64,000 nucleotides of DNA from Bacillota bacterium (GTDB taxonomy: Bacteria; Bacillota; UBA4882; UBA8346): assembly GCA_023429995.1 (NCBI GenBank), contig JAEZCE010000041.1, positions 114,215-178,214 on the forward strand, in the 5' to 3' direction. Both the position numbers and the translations under genes were made by a program. The notes beneath the pieces are model-generated. The model worked only from the letters and a program-made list of their open reading frames with translations. It ran no database searches and was not told where the DNA came from. This document shows, one piece after another, positions 17,351-27,948 of this stretch. The stretch's first letter is position 1. Every line of letters starts with the position of its first letter.

Positions 17351-17941
17351 ATGGATAAATCGGAAAAAACTAAGGAATATATTATTGAAAAAGCATCGCC
17401 CATATTTAATAAGCAGGGTTATCAAGGTACATCCCTATCAGATTTAACGGATGCAACTAAACTCACCAAGGGTAGTATTTATGGTAATTTTGAGAACAAA
17501 GATGATATCGCCATAAAATGTTTTTTATTTAATGTTGACAAAATCACCAGTGAAATAAAGAGAAATATGGCAGGAATTAAAGACCCAATTGAAAAACTAT
17601 TGGTTTTCCCAAGTGTATATCGGAGGATTTATAAATCCATTTTGGAAAACGGAGGTTGCCCAATTGCAAATACGATGATCGAGGCTGATGACACACATTC
17701 ATTTTTAAATAATCTTGCAATGAATGTAATCCATGGTTTGGAATGCAATATTATTTCCATAATCGAAGAGGGGAAAGCTTCTGAGAAAATAACTAAAACT
17801 GTGGAGCCTCAAAAGACTGCACAGATTATCATAGCCTTATTTGAAGGTGGCATCATCTTAGCAAGGGGAACAGGTAAAGAGGGCTTCATACTTAATGCTA
17901 TAGAAGAGGTTGAGCGGATCATTGTATCAATGAAAAGCTAA
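17351..17941 (+). CDS. TetR family regulator
   Basis: A 196-residue TetR repressor. Its N-terminal HTH reads EYIIEKASPIFNKQGYQGTSLSDLTDATKLTKGSIYGNFENKDDIA; the C-terminal domain (GGCPIANTMIEADDTHSFLN) resembles the LmrA/YxaF-type group. The ATG at 17351 lies at the expected transcription start of the promoter just upstream and has no Shine-Dalgarno, so the mRNA may be leaderless. An in-frame ACA/ATT extension upstream is rejected because it would translate the operator. It probably represses itself and the tautomerase gene that follows. Confidence 0.85.
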   Translation: MDKSEKTKEYIIEKASPIFNKQGYQGTSLSDLTDATKLTKGSIYGNFENKDDIAIKCFLFNVDKITSEIKRNMAGIKDPIEKLLVFPSVYRRIYKSILENGGCPIANTMIEADDTHSFLNNLAMNVIHGLECNIISIIEEGKASEKITKTVEPQKTAQIIIALFEGGIILARGTGKEGFILNAIEEVERIIVSMKS

Positions 17942-17952
17942 ATTTTTTTAGG

Positions 17953-17978
17953 CTAAAATATACCGAACGGTATTTTAG
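17953..17978 (+). promoter_or_regulatory. Second TetR operator upstream of the tautomerase gene
   Basis: CTAAAATATACCG-AA-CGGTATTTTAG is an imperfect palindrome sharing the TATACCG/CGGTAT core with the operator in front of tetR. It lies about 30 bp before the tautomerase start. Confidence 0.65.
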
Positions 17979-18006
17979 TAAATAATTATTACGGAGGAAA
18001 ATAGCA

Positions 18007-18231
18007 ATGCCCATTGCCACAATTAAAACAATGAAGGGTGCTTTATCAAAAGAAGATAAGTTGGAGTTGCATAAAAGATTTGCAGACTTAATGGTCGAAA
18101 TCGAAGGTAAAGGAAATGAAGAATTGAGAAAGTATGTTATCCTAGCCATTGAAGAAGAAGAACCTATTAATATGGGAATCGGAGGATTTGCAGCAACTGA
18201 AGATACTGTAAAGAGATTGACGAATGCTTAA
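18007..18231 (+). CDS. 4-oxalocrotonate tautomerase family protein
   Basis: A 74-residue protein beginning MPIATIKTMKGALSKEDKLEL. Pro2 becomes the catalytic N-terminal proline after Met removal, as in all 4-OT enzymes. KYVILAIEEEEPINMGIGG matches the family C-terminal half. CGGAGG lies 9 nt before the ATG. Expected to be a homo-oligomeric keto-enol tautomerase; substrate unknown. Its operator-containing leader ties it to the upstream TetR. Confidence 0.85.
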   Translation: MPIATIKTMKGALSKEDKLELHKRFADLMVEIEGKGNEELRKYVILAIEEEEPINMGIGGFAATEDTVKRLTNA

Positions 18232-19339
18232 ATAAAGCGATTTAAAAAAAAGGATATTTCAAAAGTTAATTTTACAAAACCACATTTACCCCTGGATTAA
18301 TTTCACGTTGGGGCTGTTGCAAATTAATTAAAAATAGCTGACAAACCCCTTAACTCAGGAAACTGGAAGGTCAGTTAAGAGCTATTTAACACTTTCCCTG
18401 AGTTAACGGAATAGTCAGCTTTTTTTATGTCCTCCTGCCTCTCCTAAGTCATGGTTACAGTTTTTAGCCAATGGGTTCCCGCCAAAAAGGGGGTGGCCCT
18501 TTTGTGATCGCCGTCGTTTTTTTAATTTAACGCCTTGGTGTTTTAAATATGTTTAAACTTCAGGGCCGTAGCCGTCAAGACCCGAAAAACAGGGAAATCA
18601 GGGTGGGTTTTGGGCCTATTACCCTTTCGCAGAAAGGGAATTTGCTGGAATTGAAGGCCTACAGACTTGTTGGACAGACTACGGAGCATAACGGCTAAGG
18701 ATCCGGAAAACCCAAACTGCCCTTTTGGGGGGTCATTATTTTTTTAGCAGCGATTTCCTGAGCGACGGAGATAATTGTCAGGAGCAAACCGGAAACCGCT
18801 GGAAACTGACGAAATGGTTTCGTAAATGAAAGGAAATAGATAAAGAAATATATATATATTTTCTGTAACCCCCATTTGCCCCACTGGCCCACAATCCCAG
18901 ATGCAGTCTTGGTTTGGAGAGTTGGCCCATGAGGGGGAAGGTCTTTCATTCCACTGATTTGTTTTTTCGCGGTGGCTATCATCAGTGGACCATAATCGCC
19001 GCCTTCTTTGAAAGATCCAAAAAGTTAACCACTGCACTCGTTGAATGGAAGTGTTGTCCTGGGGTTCAAGCCCTCATTCTTGCTTTCTCCCGCCTTCGGG
19101 AGAAACGAAGGCCCTGTCAAGGCAGTCAAACTACGACCCCAAAAACTTTTTGATTACGGAGCCAGCGCGCCTTAAATTGAAGGCGAGAGAGAGATCAAGA
19201 ACCAGCTTTTCGACTTGCATTTTGTTTTCACCCTATATATGTTTTTGCCATTTTTTACAAGGGAAAAGAGGGGCATGAGGTCCAGGAGGGCCAAAAAATA
19301 AATAAGAATGAAAAGGATTGGTTTTTATAGGTAACGATA
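18232..19339. other. Gene-poor accessory stretch
   Basis: No frame here has a credible protein with a ribosome site. Apart from a large hairpin (18330-18426) and a small one at 18486-18506 (AAAAAGGG/CCCTTTT), I see only low-complexity sequence. Confidence 0.5.
18330..18426. repeat. Long imperfect hairpin
   Basis: A left arm (AAAAATAGCTGAC, TTAACTCAGG, AAA) pairs with a right arm (TTTCCCTGAGTTAA, GTCAGCTTTTTTT) over about 33 nt with one internal bulge and a ~30-nt loop. The T-run suggests that it can terminate transcription; it may also be a MITE-like element or small RNA. Confidence 0.6.
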
Positions 19340-19900
19340 ATGTTTAGAGAAATGCAATCACCCAAGGAAGAAATGGAAAAAAGGTTTAGAGAAATGCAAT
19401 CACCCAAGGAAGAAATGGAAAAAAGGTTTAGAGAAATGCAATCACCCAAGGGAGAAACGGAAAAAATGTTTGGAGAAATGAAATCACCCAAGGGAGAAAC
19501 GGAAAAAATGTTTGGAGAAATGCAATCACCCAAGGGAGAAACGGAAAAAATGTTTGGAGAAATGCAATCATCCAAGGGAGAAATGGAAAAAATGTTTGGA
19601 GAAATGAAATCACCCAAGGGAGAAATGGAAAAAATGTTTGGAGAAATGCAATCACCCAAGGGAGAAATGGAAAAAAGGTTTGATGAAATGAAATCAGAAA
19701 TCGTTGGGGCTGCGGAAATTGTTTCAGTATGGCCCGAAGAACTAATTTCAGGGGTCGCCAGAGATGGTAGAAGGCCGGAAAATGCCGGTCAAAATCTTGC
19801 AGCGGGAAAGCGTTCCCCAAATCTTTTCGGAATGGAATCGTTTGTTTCCAAACGCCTCGCCCAAGGATGTCCCAATGGCTTAAAGCCCGGCGGAGATTGA
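19340..19900 (+). CDS. Hypothetical protein with eight 14-residue coiled-coil repeats
   Basis: The frame starts at ATG 19340 and encodes eight copies of a 14-residue unit (FGEMQSPKGEMEKM and variants), then FDEMKSEIVG and a non-repetitive tail. Fourteen residues make two heptads, and the spacing of Phe, Met and Met suits a coiled coil. Substitutions between units (Q/K, E/G, T/M) keep the frame and chemical character, as expected for coding DNA, but there is no good ribosome site and the tail has no recognisable domain. The reverse strand is also open through the repeats, which is a by-product of the periodicity. Function unknown. Confidence 0.35.
   Translation: MFREMQSPKEEMEKRFREMQSPKEEMEKRFREMQSPKGETEKMFGEMKSPKGETEKMFGEMQSPKGETEKMFGEMQSSKGEMEKMFGEMKSPKGEMEKMFGEMQSPKGEMEKRFDEMKSEIVGAAEIVSVWPEELISGVARDGRRPENAGQNLAAGKRSPNLFGMESFVSKRLAQGCPNGLKPGGD
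19343..19696 (+). repeat. 42-bp tandem repeat array (8 units plus partial)
   Basis: Units of exactly 42 bp begin TTTAGAGAAATGCAATCACC or close variants and are head-to-tail with no spacer. Divergence between units is at scattered positions. Confidence 0.9.
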
Positions 19901-20629
19901 ATTTAGGGGTGATGTGAGGCAGAGGGGGTGTTGTAGAAATATATGTATATTTCTTTCTTTGGATTGAATCGTAGTATTTTTTTATGAATATCATTGTAAT
20001 AAATTTTTCCAGATTTTTCAATATCATCGGAAATAATATTTTGAGGGGCGCGGATTGCGGCGGCGGACTAGGTCAAAAAGAGAAAAGGGTAAAGAGAAAT
20101 AGGAAAAGGGAAAAATTGGTATACTGTAGAATGTTGGGCTAACATGAAAATTGTCAGCGAAAAGGAATAGGATGAAAAATGATTTACCGGAACGAACATT
20201 TTCGTTCGCAGTTCAAATCATTAATTTAAATGACTATTGCATTAACTCAGGATGAGAAATGGGTAATAAAAAAAGGACTGCACTGCCAGAAAGCCTATGA
20301 ACCTCACCCCGACCCTCTCCTAGCGGAGCCGTTTCTAAAGAATCAGTTTCAAGGAGAGGGATGTCGGAGCCCGAAACTATAGCCTTTGTTCAAGTATTTC
20401 TGTAAGATCTTTAAAAGATGCCCTAGAAAAATAGGCTAACATTTCGTGCGATTCACCTCTCTCCATGAAAAACCTCTGGAACTGGCATCGTTTGGAGAGA
20501 GGCCGGGAGTGAGGTCGCATTTGGGCATCTATGAACTTACCAAACGTTTGTTGTCAATTAATCACAGCAAATCCTGATGACATTGGGGCTGGGGGTTAGG
20601 TTCAAATAACCGGTTTAATAAACTTAAAA
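19901..20629. other. Gene-poor stretch with a dispersed palindromic repeat
   Basis: No credible ORF is present. The only structured part is the inverted pair at 20301-20515. A short hairpin GAACGA/TCGTTC lies at 20193-20208. Confidence 0.5.
20301..20515. repeat. Long inverted repeat of the CCTCACCCCGACCCTCTCC type
   Basis: ACCTCACCCCGACCCTCTCC at 20301-20320 is matched by GGAGAGAGGCCGGGAGTGAGGT at 20494-20515. Such pairs are typical of dispersed intergenic palindromes in many bacterial genomes. The interior has further GGAGAGG/CTCTCC segments. Confidence 0.6.
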
Positions 20630-20842
20630 GTTTTACTGTTTAAATCAAATAATCATTTTAATTTATGTAAGAAACTCGATGAGAAACCGGGAGTATCGCG
20701 AACACTGGCGAATAAATTGCTACGTTCAGGCACTTCCATTGGCGCTAATGTTCATGAAGGGCAAGCCAGTCAAAGTGAAGCCGATTTTCTAACGAAATAC
20801 AATATTGCTTGTAAAGAAGCGCGGGAGACGCAATATTGGTAA
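20630..20842 (+). pseudogene. Four-helix bundle (23S-intervening-sequence-type) protein remnant
   Basis: The frame HFNLCKKLDEKPGVSRTLAN, then KLLRSGTSIGANVHEGQASQ and SEADFLTKYNIACKEARETQYW, is the hallmark of the TIGR02436 four-helix bundle family. It stops at TAA 20840-20842 where family members continue with a WL(R/K)LL helix; TATTGGTAAAGGC looks like a lost T. There is no start codon in good context. Both ends are therefore damaged. Confidence 0.75.
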
Positions 20843-20917
20843 AGGCTTTAATGAATAACCATCCTTTTTGGGCATACTGTTTAAAAAACAAATTTAACTT
20901 TTAAAAGGATGATTTTA

Positions 20918-22975
<2,058 letters not shown>

Positions 22976-23153
22976 TCATAACCAAAAAGAGCGGGACTTA
23001 AAGGCGGCGTGCTGTTTTAACGAAATAAAAAATTTACAAAATAGACCATAAAAGTGTAAATTTTTTTTGTAACCGGTCGATAGTTATTATAGATGGTTGA
23101 AAAACATGATCTCCATGCCATCCTTAATATTGAAAAAGCGAGGTAAGAAAGTG

Positions 23154-23504
23154 ATGGATTTAGCACAAGAATGTCGTAAGGAGTCCCGTATCAATACCCA
23201 TATTGCGGCAGAGATTTTTATAGACGGCCGGGTTCACAGTGATTGCGGATATATCGAGAACCTCACCAAAGAGGGAGTCGGCATGTTGTCATTGGAACAA
23301 TTTGAAGCCGGTCAAAAATTAACCCTCAGTTTCTATCTGGCAGGAGTATGCGGTAAAATTTCTCCCACAGCCACAGTGGTCCGTAGCCAAAAAGGGATTT
23401 ATAGCTTATTTAATTACGGCTTGAAATTTGATAATTTGACCGAAAAAGACGCCCAGGCTATTGAAAAATATATGCTTGAAAATAATCTGATTCGTATTGC
23501 GTAA
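23154..23504 (+). CDS. PilZ domain protein
   Basis: A 116-residue single-domain protein. RKESRINTHIAAEIFIDG has the RxxxR c-di-GMP motif and GYIENLTKEGVGML matches the (D/N)xSxxG motif with Thr for Ser. LKFDNLTEKDAQAIEKYML is the usual C-terminal helix. It could act as a stand-alone c-di-GMP receptor, and an EAL/GGDEF protein lies in the same window. ATG at 23154 is favoured by GCGAGG upstream; an earlier in-frame ATG at 23097 has none. Confidence 0.75.
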   Translation: MDLAQECRKESRINTHIAAEIFIDGRVHSDCGYIENLTKEGVGMLSLEQFEAGQKLTLSFYLAGVCGKISPTATVVRSQKGIYSLFNYGLKFDNLTEKDAQAIEKYMLENNLIRIA

Positions 23505-23536
23505 TTTTAAAAAACTGTCTTTGAAAGAGACCAAGT

Positions 23537-23607
23537 TAAGATCTACCAATCAATCATAGGGCTTTACAAGGAAGAAAACCCTATAATTGTAGGAGATCTT
23601 ATTTTTT
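23537..23607 (+). terminator. Rho-independent terminator after the PilZ gene
   Basis: TAAGATCT, CC and ATAGGG pair with CCCTAT, GG and AGATCTTA, and are followed by TTTTTT. The A-run before the stem may also serve the convergent small gene. Confidence 0.8.
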
Positions 23608-23639
23608 AGCTTAAACAGCCGTCTTACCAACCACTGACT

Positions 23640-23831
23640 TTAAATGCCTCCGGTACCTATGAAACTAAACGCTAAAATCAATACCAGCAGGAAAATTAAA
23701 AAAGTTCCATTCCTTCCCCCGCATAAACAATCGATCCAATTTTCTCCGGCGCGTGTGTTCCGGGAGTTGCACGGTCTACATTTTGAGCATCTGCAGTTTC
23801 GATCATGGCGATGGTGATGGTGTTTCGACAT
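23640..23831 (-). CDS. Small His/Cys-rich protein with C-terminal membrane helix
   Basis: A 63-residue protein: MSKHHHHRHDRNCRCSKC followed by a Cys/Arg-rich segment and a hydrophobic C-terminal helix (FLIFLLVLILAFSFIG). ATG at 23831 has GGAGGGG 8 nt upstream, which is far better than the longer in-frame extension. The hydrophobic tail recalls small YjcZ-type sporulation proteins, while the His/Cys head could bind metal. No family is recognised with confidence. Confidence 0.6.
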   Translation of the reverse strand: MSKHHHHRHDRNCRCSKCRPCNSRNTRAGENWIDCLCGGRNGTFLIFLLVLILAFSFIGTGGI

Positions 23832-24045
23832 TCGGATTTCCCCTCCAGCCGGGTAAGAATTTACTATGGATGACTTAGGTATTAGCCTAGTATAACTTAT
23901 GCCGGTAAGAGACATTCGGAACAAGGACATCGTAACAATTGCGATTCCCGTCAATTTTTCGGGGCATTCTCAGCTCTCAAAAACATTTGGGATTCACATA
24001 AATTGCCCTTTGATTTTCATAAAGATGAATCATAGGGGTGGGAAT

Positions 24046-24840
24046 ATGGAAGTTAAATCTTTTAATATTCAACATTGGCTGACCAAAAACCGCTTTTGTT
24101 TGTGGTGGATTATTTATATCCCTTTAGTTGCCGGCATCCTTTTATGTAACTTCAAATACTTGGATTTGCCTGCTCATGAGTTAAGTAATTTTATTCTTTC
24201 GCCGCAATATAAAATATTTAATTCGCCGCTGATCATTATCTTAGGGCGGATTGTCCTGGTTGCTTTGGGAACGGTTATTCTTCTAATATGTGTTTTTTTT
24301 CCATACTTCAATGTAAGCAAGGAGGGGATCCAATGGACCAAAGAGTTTCAGGAGGAACTGACGGAAGTATCCGGCGAAATTGCCGGAGAAGAAATTGAGG
24401 AGATCGTGAAGGAAGAATCAATGCGCTGGTCTTTGGTTCTGCAATGGCTGAAAATGGAGGGACGGGAAATACCGGATAAGTCGGTGTTGCTTAGGGAATT
24501 GTTGGCTACTTTTTGGGAGGTTTATCCAGAGCGCCTAATCGCTCTCACTTTATTAAATGAACAAGGAAAGTGGGGGCTATCCCATCCGTTATTACCCAAG
24601 CTTATCGTTGCGGAAAATAAAAGCGTCAGGACGCCGGAAAGTGCTTTCGGTATTAATTTACAACTGGGGAAGAACGTCCACTTGTTGTTGCATACGGATT
24701 CCCAAGTGGATGAGTTATCGCCGGTGGATGAGAAATTCCTCCTGGTACTGGGGGAGATTTTTGTAAAACGCGCGATGGAAGAGGATTGCATGATGGAAGA
24801 GTTGCTTGCTTTTTTTGAGAAAGTCCCGTTAACGGATTAA
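24046..24840 (+). CDS. Membrane protein with divergent GAF-like C-terminal domain
   Basis: A 264-residue protein with two N-terminal transmembrane helices (WWIIYIPLVAGILLCNF; LIIILGRIVLVALGTVILLI), an acidic helical linker (EEIEEIVKEESMRW), and a C-terminal region (LIALTLLNEQGKWGLSHP, FGINLQLGKNVHLLLHT, LSPVDEKFLLVLGEIFVKRAM) whose strand-helix pattern resembles a GAF sensor domain. No output domain is visible. The ATG at 24046 has AGGGGTGGG upstream; the earlier in-frame ATG at 23899 lies over the divergent promoter of the small His/Cys-rich gene. Confidence 0.5.
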   Translation: MEVKSFNIQHWLTKNRFCLWWIIYIPLVAGILLCNFKYLDLPAHELSNFILSPQYKIFNSPLIIILGRIVLVALGTVILLICVFFPYFNVSKEGIQWTKEFQEELTEVSGEIAGEEIEEIVKEESMRWSLVLQWLKMEGREIPDKSVLLRELLATFWEVYPERLIALTLLNEQGKWGLSHPLLPKLIVAENKSVRTPESAFGINLQLGKNVHLLLHTDSQVDELSPVDEKFLLVLGEIFVKRAMEEDCMMEELLAFFEKVPLTD

Positions 24841-24885
24841 GCTATGGAAGTATAAGATGAATCATGGGGAAAGGAGATGGATATT

Positions 24886-25077
24886 TTGGGAGACATAACG
24901 AAAGGAGGTTTCAAGTCTGCTGGAAAAAATCCTGACTATCAGGCTGAACCCATCCAGCGGGGGACAATTTCTCATCCGGACCCAAAAAAGGACCCTTATG
25001 TTGTTCGGGCAACGGAACGGGTGAAAAAGAAAATCCGCAGTCGGATTTTTGAGCTCAATGAAGGTCGCCTCTATTGA
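24886..25077 (+). CDS. Small hypothetical protein
   Basis: A 63-residue basic, proline-rich protein (GTISHPDPKKDPYVVRATERV) ending in a charged helix. TTG at 24886 fits AAAGGAG at 9-nt spacing; the ATG at 24877 touches the Shine-Dalgarno. It is followed by a bidirectional terminator. No family recognised. Confidence 0.5.
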   Translation: MGDITKGGFKSAGKNPDYQAEPIQRGTISHPDPKKDPYVVRATERVKKKIRSRIFELNEGRLY

Positions 25078-25089
25078 TGATTCAAAATT

Positions 25090-25135
25090 AAAAAACCGCA
25101 TTCCCAGCATGTAGCTTTTGGAAATGCGGTTTTTT
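25090..25135. terminator. Bidirectional terminator between convergent genes
   Basis: AAAAAACCGCATT pairs with AATGCGGTTTTTT. It lies between the small plus-strand gene and fabF, both of which run toward it. Confidence 0.9.
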
Positions 25136-25154
25136 AGAACGGAGTGTTCCGAAA

Positions 25155-26396
25155 TTAATTATTAAAACGTCTTAAGACCACGCAGGCATTGGTGGACCCA
25201 AATCCAAACGAATTGGACATCCCCACCTTCAGATCCGCCTTGCGGGCTTTGTTGGCTACATAATCCAGGTCGCATTCCGGATCGGGATGCTCTTGGTTAA
25301 TGGTAGGCGGTGAAACTTGATGGAACAGAGAGAGGGCTGTAAATGCCGTCTCGATAGCCCCGGCGGCGCCCAACAAATGGCCCGTCATTGATTTGGTTGA
25401 GTTCACCAGGATTTTCCGGGCGTGATCGCCAAAGGTTAATTTAATGGCTTTGGTTTCCATGGCGTCGTTCACTTGAGTTGAAGTGCCGTGGGCATTGATA
25501 TAATCAACTTCATCTCCGGCAATACCGGCTGACTTAAGGGCTAACCTCATACATTGCGCGGCTCCCGAACCATCCGGGGCCGGCGATGTAATGTGATAGG
25601 CGTCACTGTTCATTCCAAATCCGATAACTTCAGCATAAATCTTCGCGCCGCGTTTTTGAGCATGTTCTAACTCTTCCAAAATGAGAATGCCCGATCCCTC
25701 GCCCATGACAAAACCATCCCGTTCGGCGTCAAAGGGACGGCTGGCCTTTAACGGCTGATCGTTGCGGGAAGAAAGTGCGGTCATGTTGGCAAATCCGGCG
25801 ATCGCCACCGGGACCACCGTGGCCTCAGTACCGCCGGCGATAATCGCGTCAGCCTCACCCCGTTTAATGATATGATAAGCATCACCAATCGCATGGGTCC
25901 CGGTTGAACACGCCGATACCGCTGAATAATTGGGGCCTTTCGCGCCGGTACGGATCGAAATCTGACCGGCAGCCAGATTCAAAGCCAAGGCAGGAACGAA
26001 GAAGGGGGATACCCGGTCGGGCCCTTTTTCATTGCAAATATCATGGTAATGGATAATGGTTTCAATGCCTCCAAGACCTGAACCCACAATAACTCCGATA
26101 TTATCGGCATTTTCCGGAGTAACTTTCAGCCCGGAATCGGTCAGTGCTTGCTCAGAAGCGCCGACCGCATATTGAATGAAGCGATCCATTTTCTTGAGTT
26201 CTTTTTTCTCAATATATTGCAGGGGATCAAAATTTTTCACCTCCGCTGCGATTTTGGTGCTGAATTTGGCAGTATCAAAACGAGTAATCAAGGATACCCC
26301 TGAACGGCCAGACATTAATGAATCCCAGGTTTCTGAAGTTGTCAGCCCGACGGGGGTGACCAATCCAATACCAGTAATAACCACTCTTCGACTCAA
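25155..26396 (-). CDS. fabF: Beta-ketoacyl-ACP synthase II
   Basis: A 413-residue condensing enzyme of normal length. The Cys-His-His triad is complete: SACSTGTHAIG (C163), NAHGTSTQVND and SMTGHLLGAAG. FGFGSTNACVVLRRF is the usual C-terminus. It elongates acyl-ACP with malonyl-ACP in fatty-acid synthesis. It lies 24 nt downstream of a marR gene, probably in one operon, and no other fab genes are in the window. AGCAGGTGA precedes the ATG. Confidence 0.95.
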   Translation of the reverse strand: MSRRVVITGIGLVTPVGLTTSETWDSLMSGRSGVSLITRFDTAKFSTKIAAEVKNFDPLQYIEKKELKKMDRFIQYAVGASEQALTDSGLKVTPENADNIGVIVGSGLGGIETIIHYHDICNEKGPDRVSPFFVPALALNLAAGQISIRTGAKGPNYSAVSACSTGTHAIGDAYHIIKRGEADAIIAGGTEATVVPVAIAGFANMTALSSRNDQPLKASRPFDAERDGFVMGEGSGILILEELEHAQKRGAKIYAEVIGFGMNSDAYHITSPAPDGSGAAQCMRLALKSAGIAGDEVDYINAHGTSTQVNDAMETKAIKLTFGDHARKILVNSTKSMTGHLLGAAGAIETAFTALSLFHQVSPPTINQEHPDPECDLDYVANKARKADLKVGMSNSFGFGSTNACVVLRRFNN

Positions 26397-26420
26397 AACG
26401 AATCACCTGCTTTTTTATTT

Positions 26421-26846
26421 TTAAGAAATTTGTTTACTGATAACCGAAATAATTCGGCGAAAAGCTTTTACATCATCTGCAGAAAGAGCTTCCTGCACTT
26501 TTCGGTCTAACTTTTCCACCAATGCTTTGATATTTTGCCGCGCCGTGATTCCGCTTTGGGTGAGAAAGATTAAGATACTGCGGCGATCATTGGGATCGGG
26601 GCGTCTTTCGATGAAGCCCTTTTTCTCCAATCGGTCTAACAGACCCGTCATACTTGAACTTTCGAGGTCGAGTTTCGCTGCCAGAGTCTTGGGATTTTCG
26701 CCAACCTCGGGTGAAATTTCCAAAAGGAGTAGCGCTTTGGGCACACTGAGCTCGAAACCGGCAAGTTGCTGGTTATAGTATCTTGAAAGCTTTTGCCAAG
26801 TATTCTTAATCAAAAGGCAAAACAAAGGCGGACTTATACTTTCCAT
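26421..26846 (-). CDS. MarR family regulator
   Basis: A 141-residue winged-helix protein: LSVPKALLLLEISPEVGENP, LAAKLDLESSSMTGLLDRLEKKGFIERRPDPNDRRSILIFLTQSG is the MarR recognition helix and wing. Its location directly before fabF suggests a lipid-synthesis role similar in logic to FabT. Two CGTATACG palindromes in its promoter are good candidates for autoregulatory sites. Confidence 0.85.
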   Translation of the reverse strand: MESISPPLFCLLIKNTWQKLSRYYNQQLAGFELSVPKALLLLEISPEVGENPKTLAAKLDLESSSMTGLLDRLEKKGFIERRPDPNDRRSILIFLTQSGITARQNIKALVEKLDRKVQEALSADDVKAFRRIISVISKQIS

Positions 26847-26871
26847 CCAATCAATCCTTTGTCTAAACTAT

Positions 26872-26898
26872 TTCGTATACGAACTATACGTATACGAA
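26872..26898 (-). promoter_or_regulatory. Twin operators for the MarR-fabF operon
   Basis: TTCGTATACGAA is a perfect 12-bp palindrome (26872-26883). The core CGTATACG recurs at 26889-26896, exactly 15 bp further (about 1.5 helical turns). Confidence 0.65.
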
Positions 26899-27136
26899 GA
26901 ATATATCATGGAGTGTTAACCAAGTCAACCCAATTTAGAAGATTCTTTTAACATCAATATCTCGTGAAAGATATTGAGCAGATATTGAATGAATCTCTTG
27001 GTCAATGATGCCGAGGGCTCTGGAAATTTTCGTCTCATAGAACAACCGGAGTATAACATTTCGGTTAATAAAAAGGCTAATTTCCCTGTAAAGGCGAAAT
27101 ATTTTTATAAGAAGATTTTATTTTGAGGTGTAGCTG

Positions 27137-27733
27137 ATGACCTTAACCGTTGACCCGAAAGCTCGGGGATTGATTTTTGATTTTGATGGAACCCTGGGGG
27201 ATACCATGCCCACCCATGTGGCTTCTTGGCGGGTAGTAGGAGCTCAATTTGGATTTGAAGTACCGGAAGCTTTACTTTATCAACTTGCCGGAATGTCCAG
27301 TGAAAACATTACCAAATATTTGAACCAGAATTTCGGATATCATCTGGACGTTGCAGCGGTTTGCAAAGCCAAAAATGAATCTTACCTCCATTTAACGAAA
27401 AAAGTTATACCGGTCGAGCCGGTATTTCAAATCGTGAAGGCGTATTATGGCAAATTACCGATGGCCATAGGTACCGGTGAATGCCGGGATATCGCCCTTG
27501 TCAATATTAAAGCGGCTGGAGTTGACCGGTATTTTAAAATTGTTGTCACCACGGATGACGTTAAAAAAGGAAAGCCGGATCCGGAGATCTTTCTGAAATG
27601 CGCAGAATTAATGAAGGTCCCGCCTGAGTATTGCCAGGTATTTGAAGATGCGCCGCCGGGACTTGCGGCCGCAGCAAAAGCCGGAATGATTGCCACGGAT
27701 ATCAGGCCTTTTGTAAATGAAATTTCGGCGTAA
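27137..27733 (+). CDS. HAD family hydrolase (beta-phosphoglucomutase-like)
   Basis: A 198-residue HAD phosphatase. LIFDFDGTLGDTMPTH is motif I (both Asp present), AIGTGECRD is motif II, KKGKPDPEIFLKCAELM carries the motif III Lys, and QVFEDAPPGLAAAAKAGM is motif IV with an acidic pair. The cap between residues about 25 and 90 resembles those of YqaB-type sugar phosphatases. GAGGTG lies upstream of the ATG. The substrate is probably a phosphosugar, not determined. Confidence 0.8.
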   Translation: MTLTVDPKARGLIFDFDGTLGDTMPTHVASWRVVGAQFGFEVPEALLYQLAGMSSENITKYLNQNFGYHLDVAAVCKAKNESYLHLTKKVIPVEPVFQIVKAYYGKLPMAIGTGECRDIALVNIKAAGVDRYFKIVVTTDDVKKGKPDPEIFLKCAELMKVPPEYCQVFEDAPPGLAAAAKAGMIATDIRPFVNEISA

Positions 27734-27749
27734 AGACGGTTAAGTTAAC

Positions 27750-27794
27750 AGGCTGTTGCAAACTGAAAGGTAAGTTTTGCAGCGGCCTTTTTTA
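27750..27794 (+). terminator. Terminator after the HAD gene
   Basis: AGGCTGTTGCAAAACT-type left arm pairs with AGTTTTGCAGCGGCCT, followed by TTTTTT. The phrase GGCTGTTGCAAA also occurs just before the hairpin at 18330. Confidence 0.75.
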
Positions 27795-27948
27795 TGAACT
27801 CTAGGCAATCAATAGATTAAGAATACATTAAGCAGATTAAGCTTTGGCTAAACTTCACCTGTCGAGGCGATCTCTGAAAGGGAAAATAGTATTGGAAGAG
27901 AAAAATAATGGAGAACCGTTTTATTATTTTAGAAAGTAGGTGGATGAA

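Noticed and set aside
19255..19659. Minus-strand repeat protein (ISPNIFSISPLGD units)
   Set aside because: It is the mirror of the 42-bp array; the minus frame has no ribosome site and no tail domain.
19343..19696. CRISPR array
   Set aside because: Units are directly contiguous with no unique spacers and no cas genes are present. The same applies to 61288-61731.
20183..20212. SOS/LexA box (GAAC...GTTC)
   Set aside because: The dyad spacing is 6, not the 4 bp of the Gram-positive box, and no SOS gene follows.
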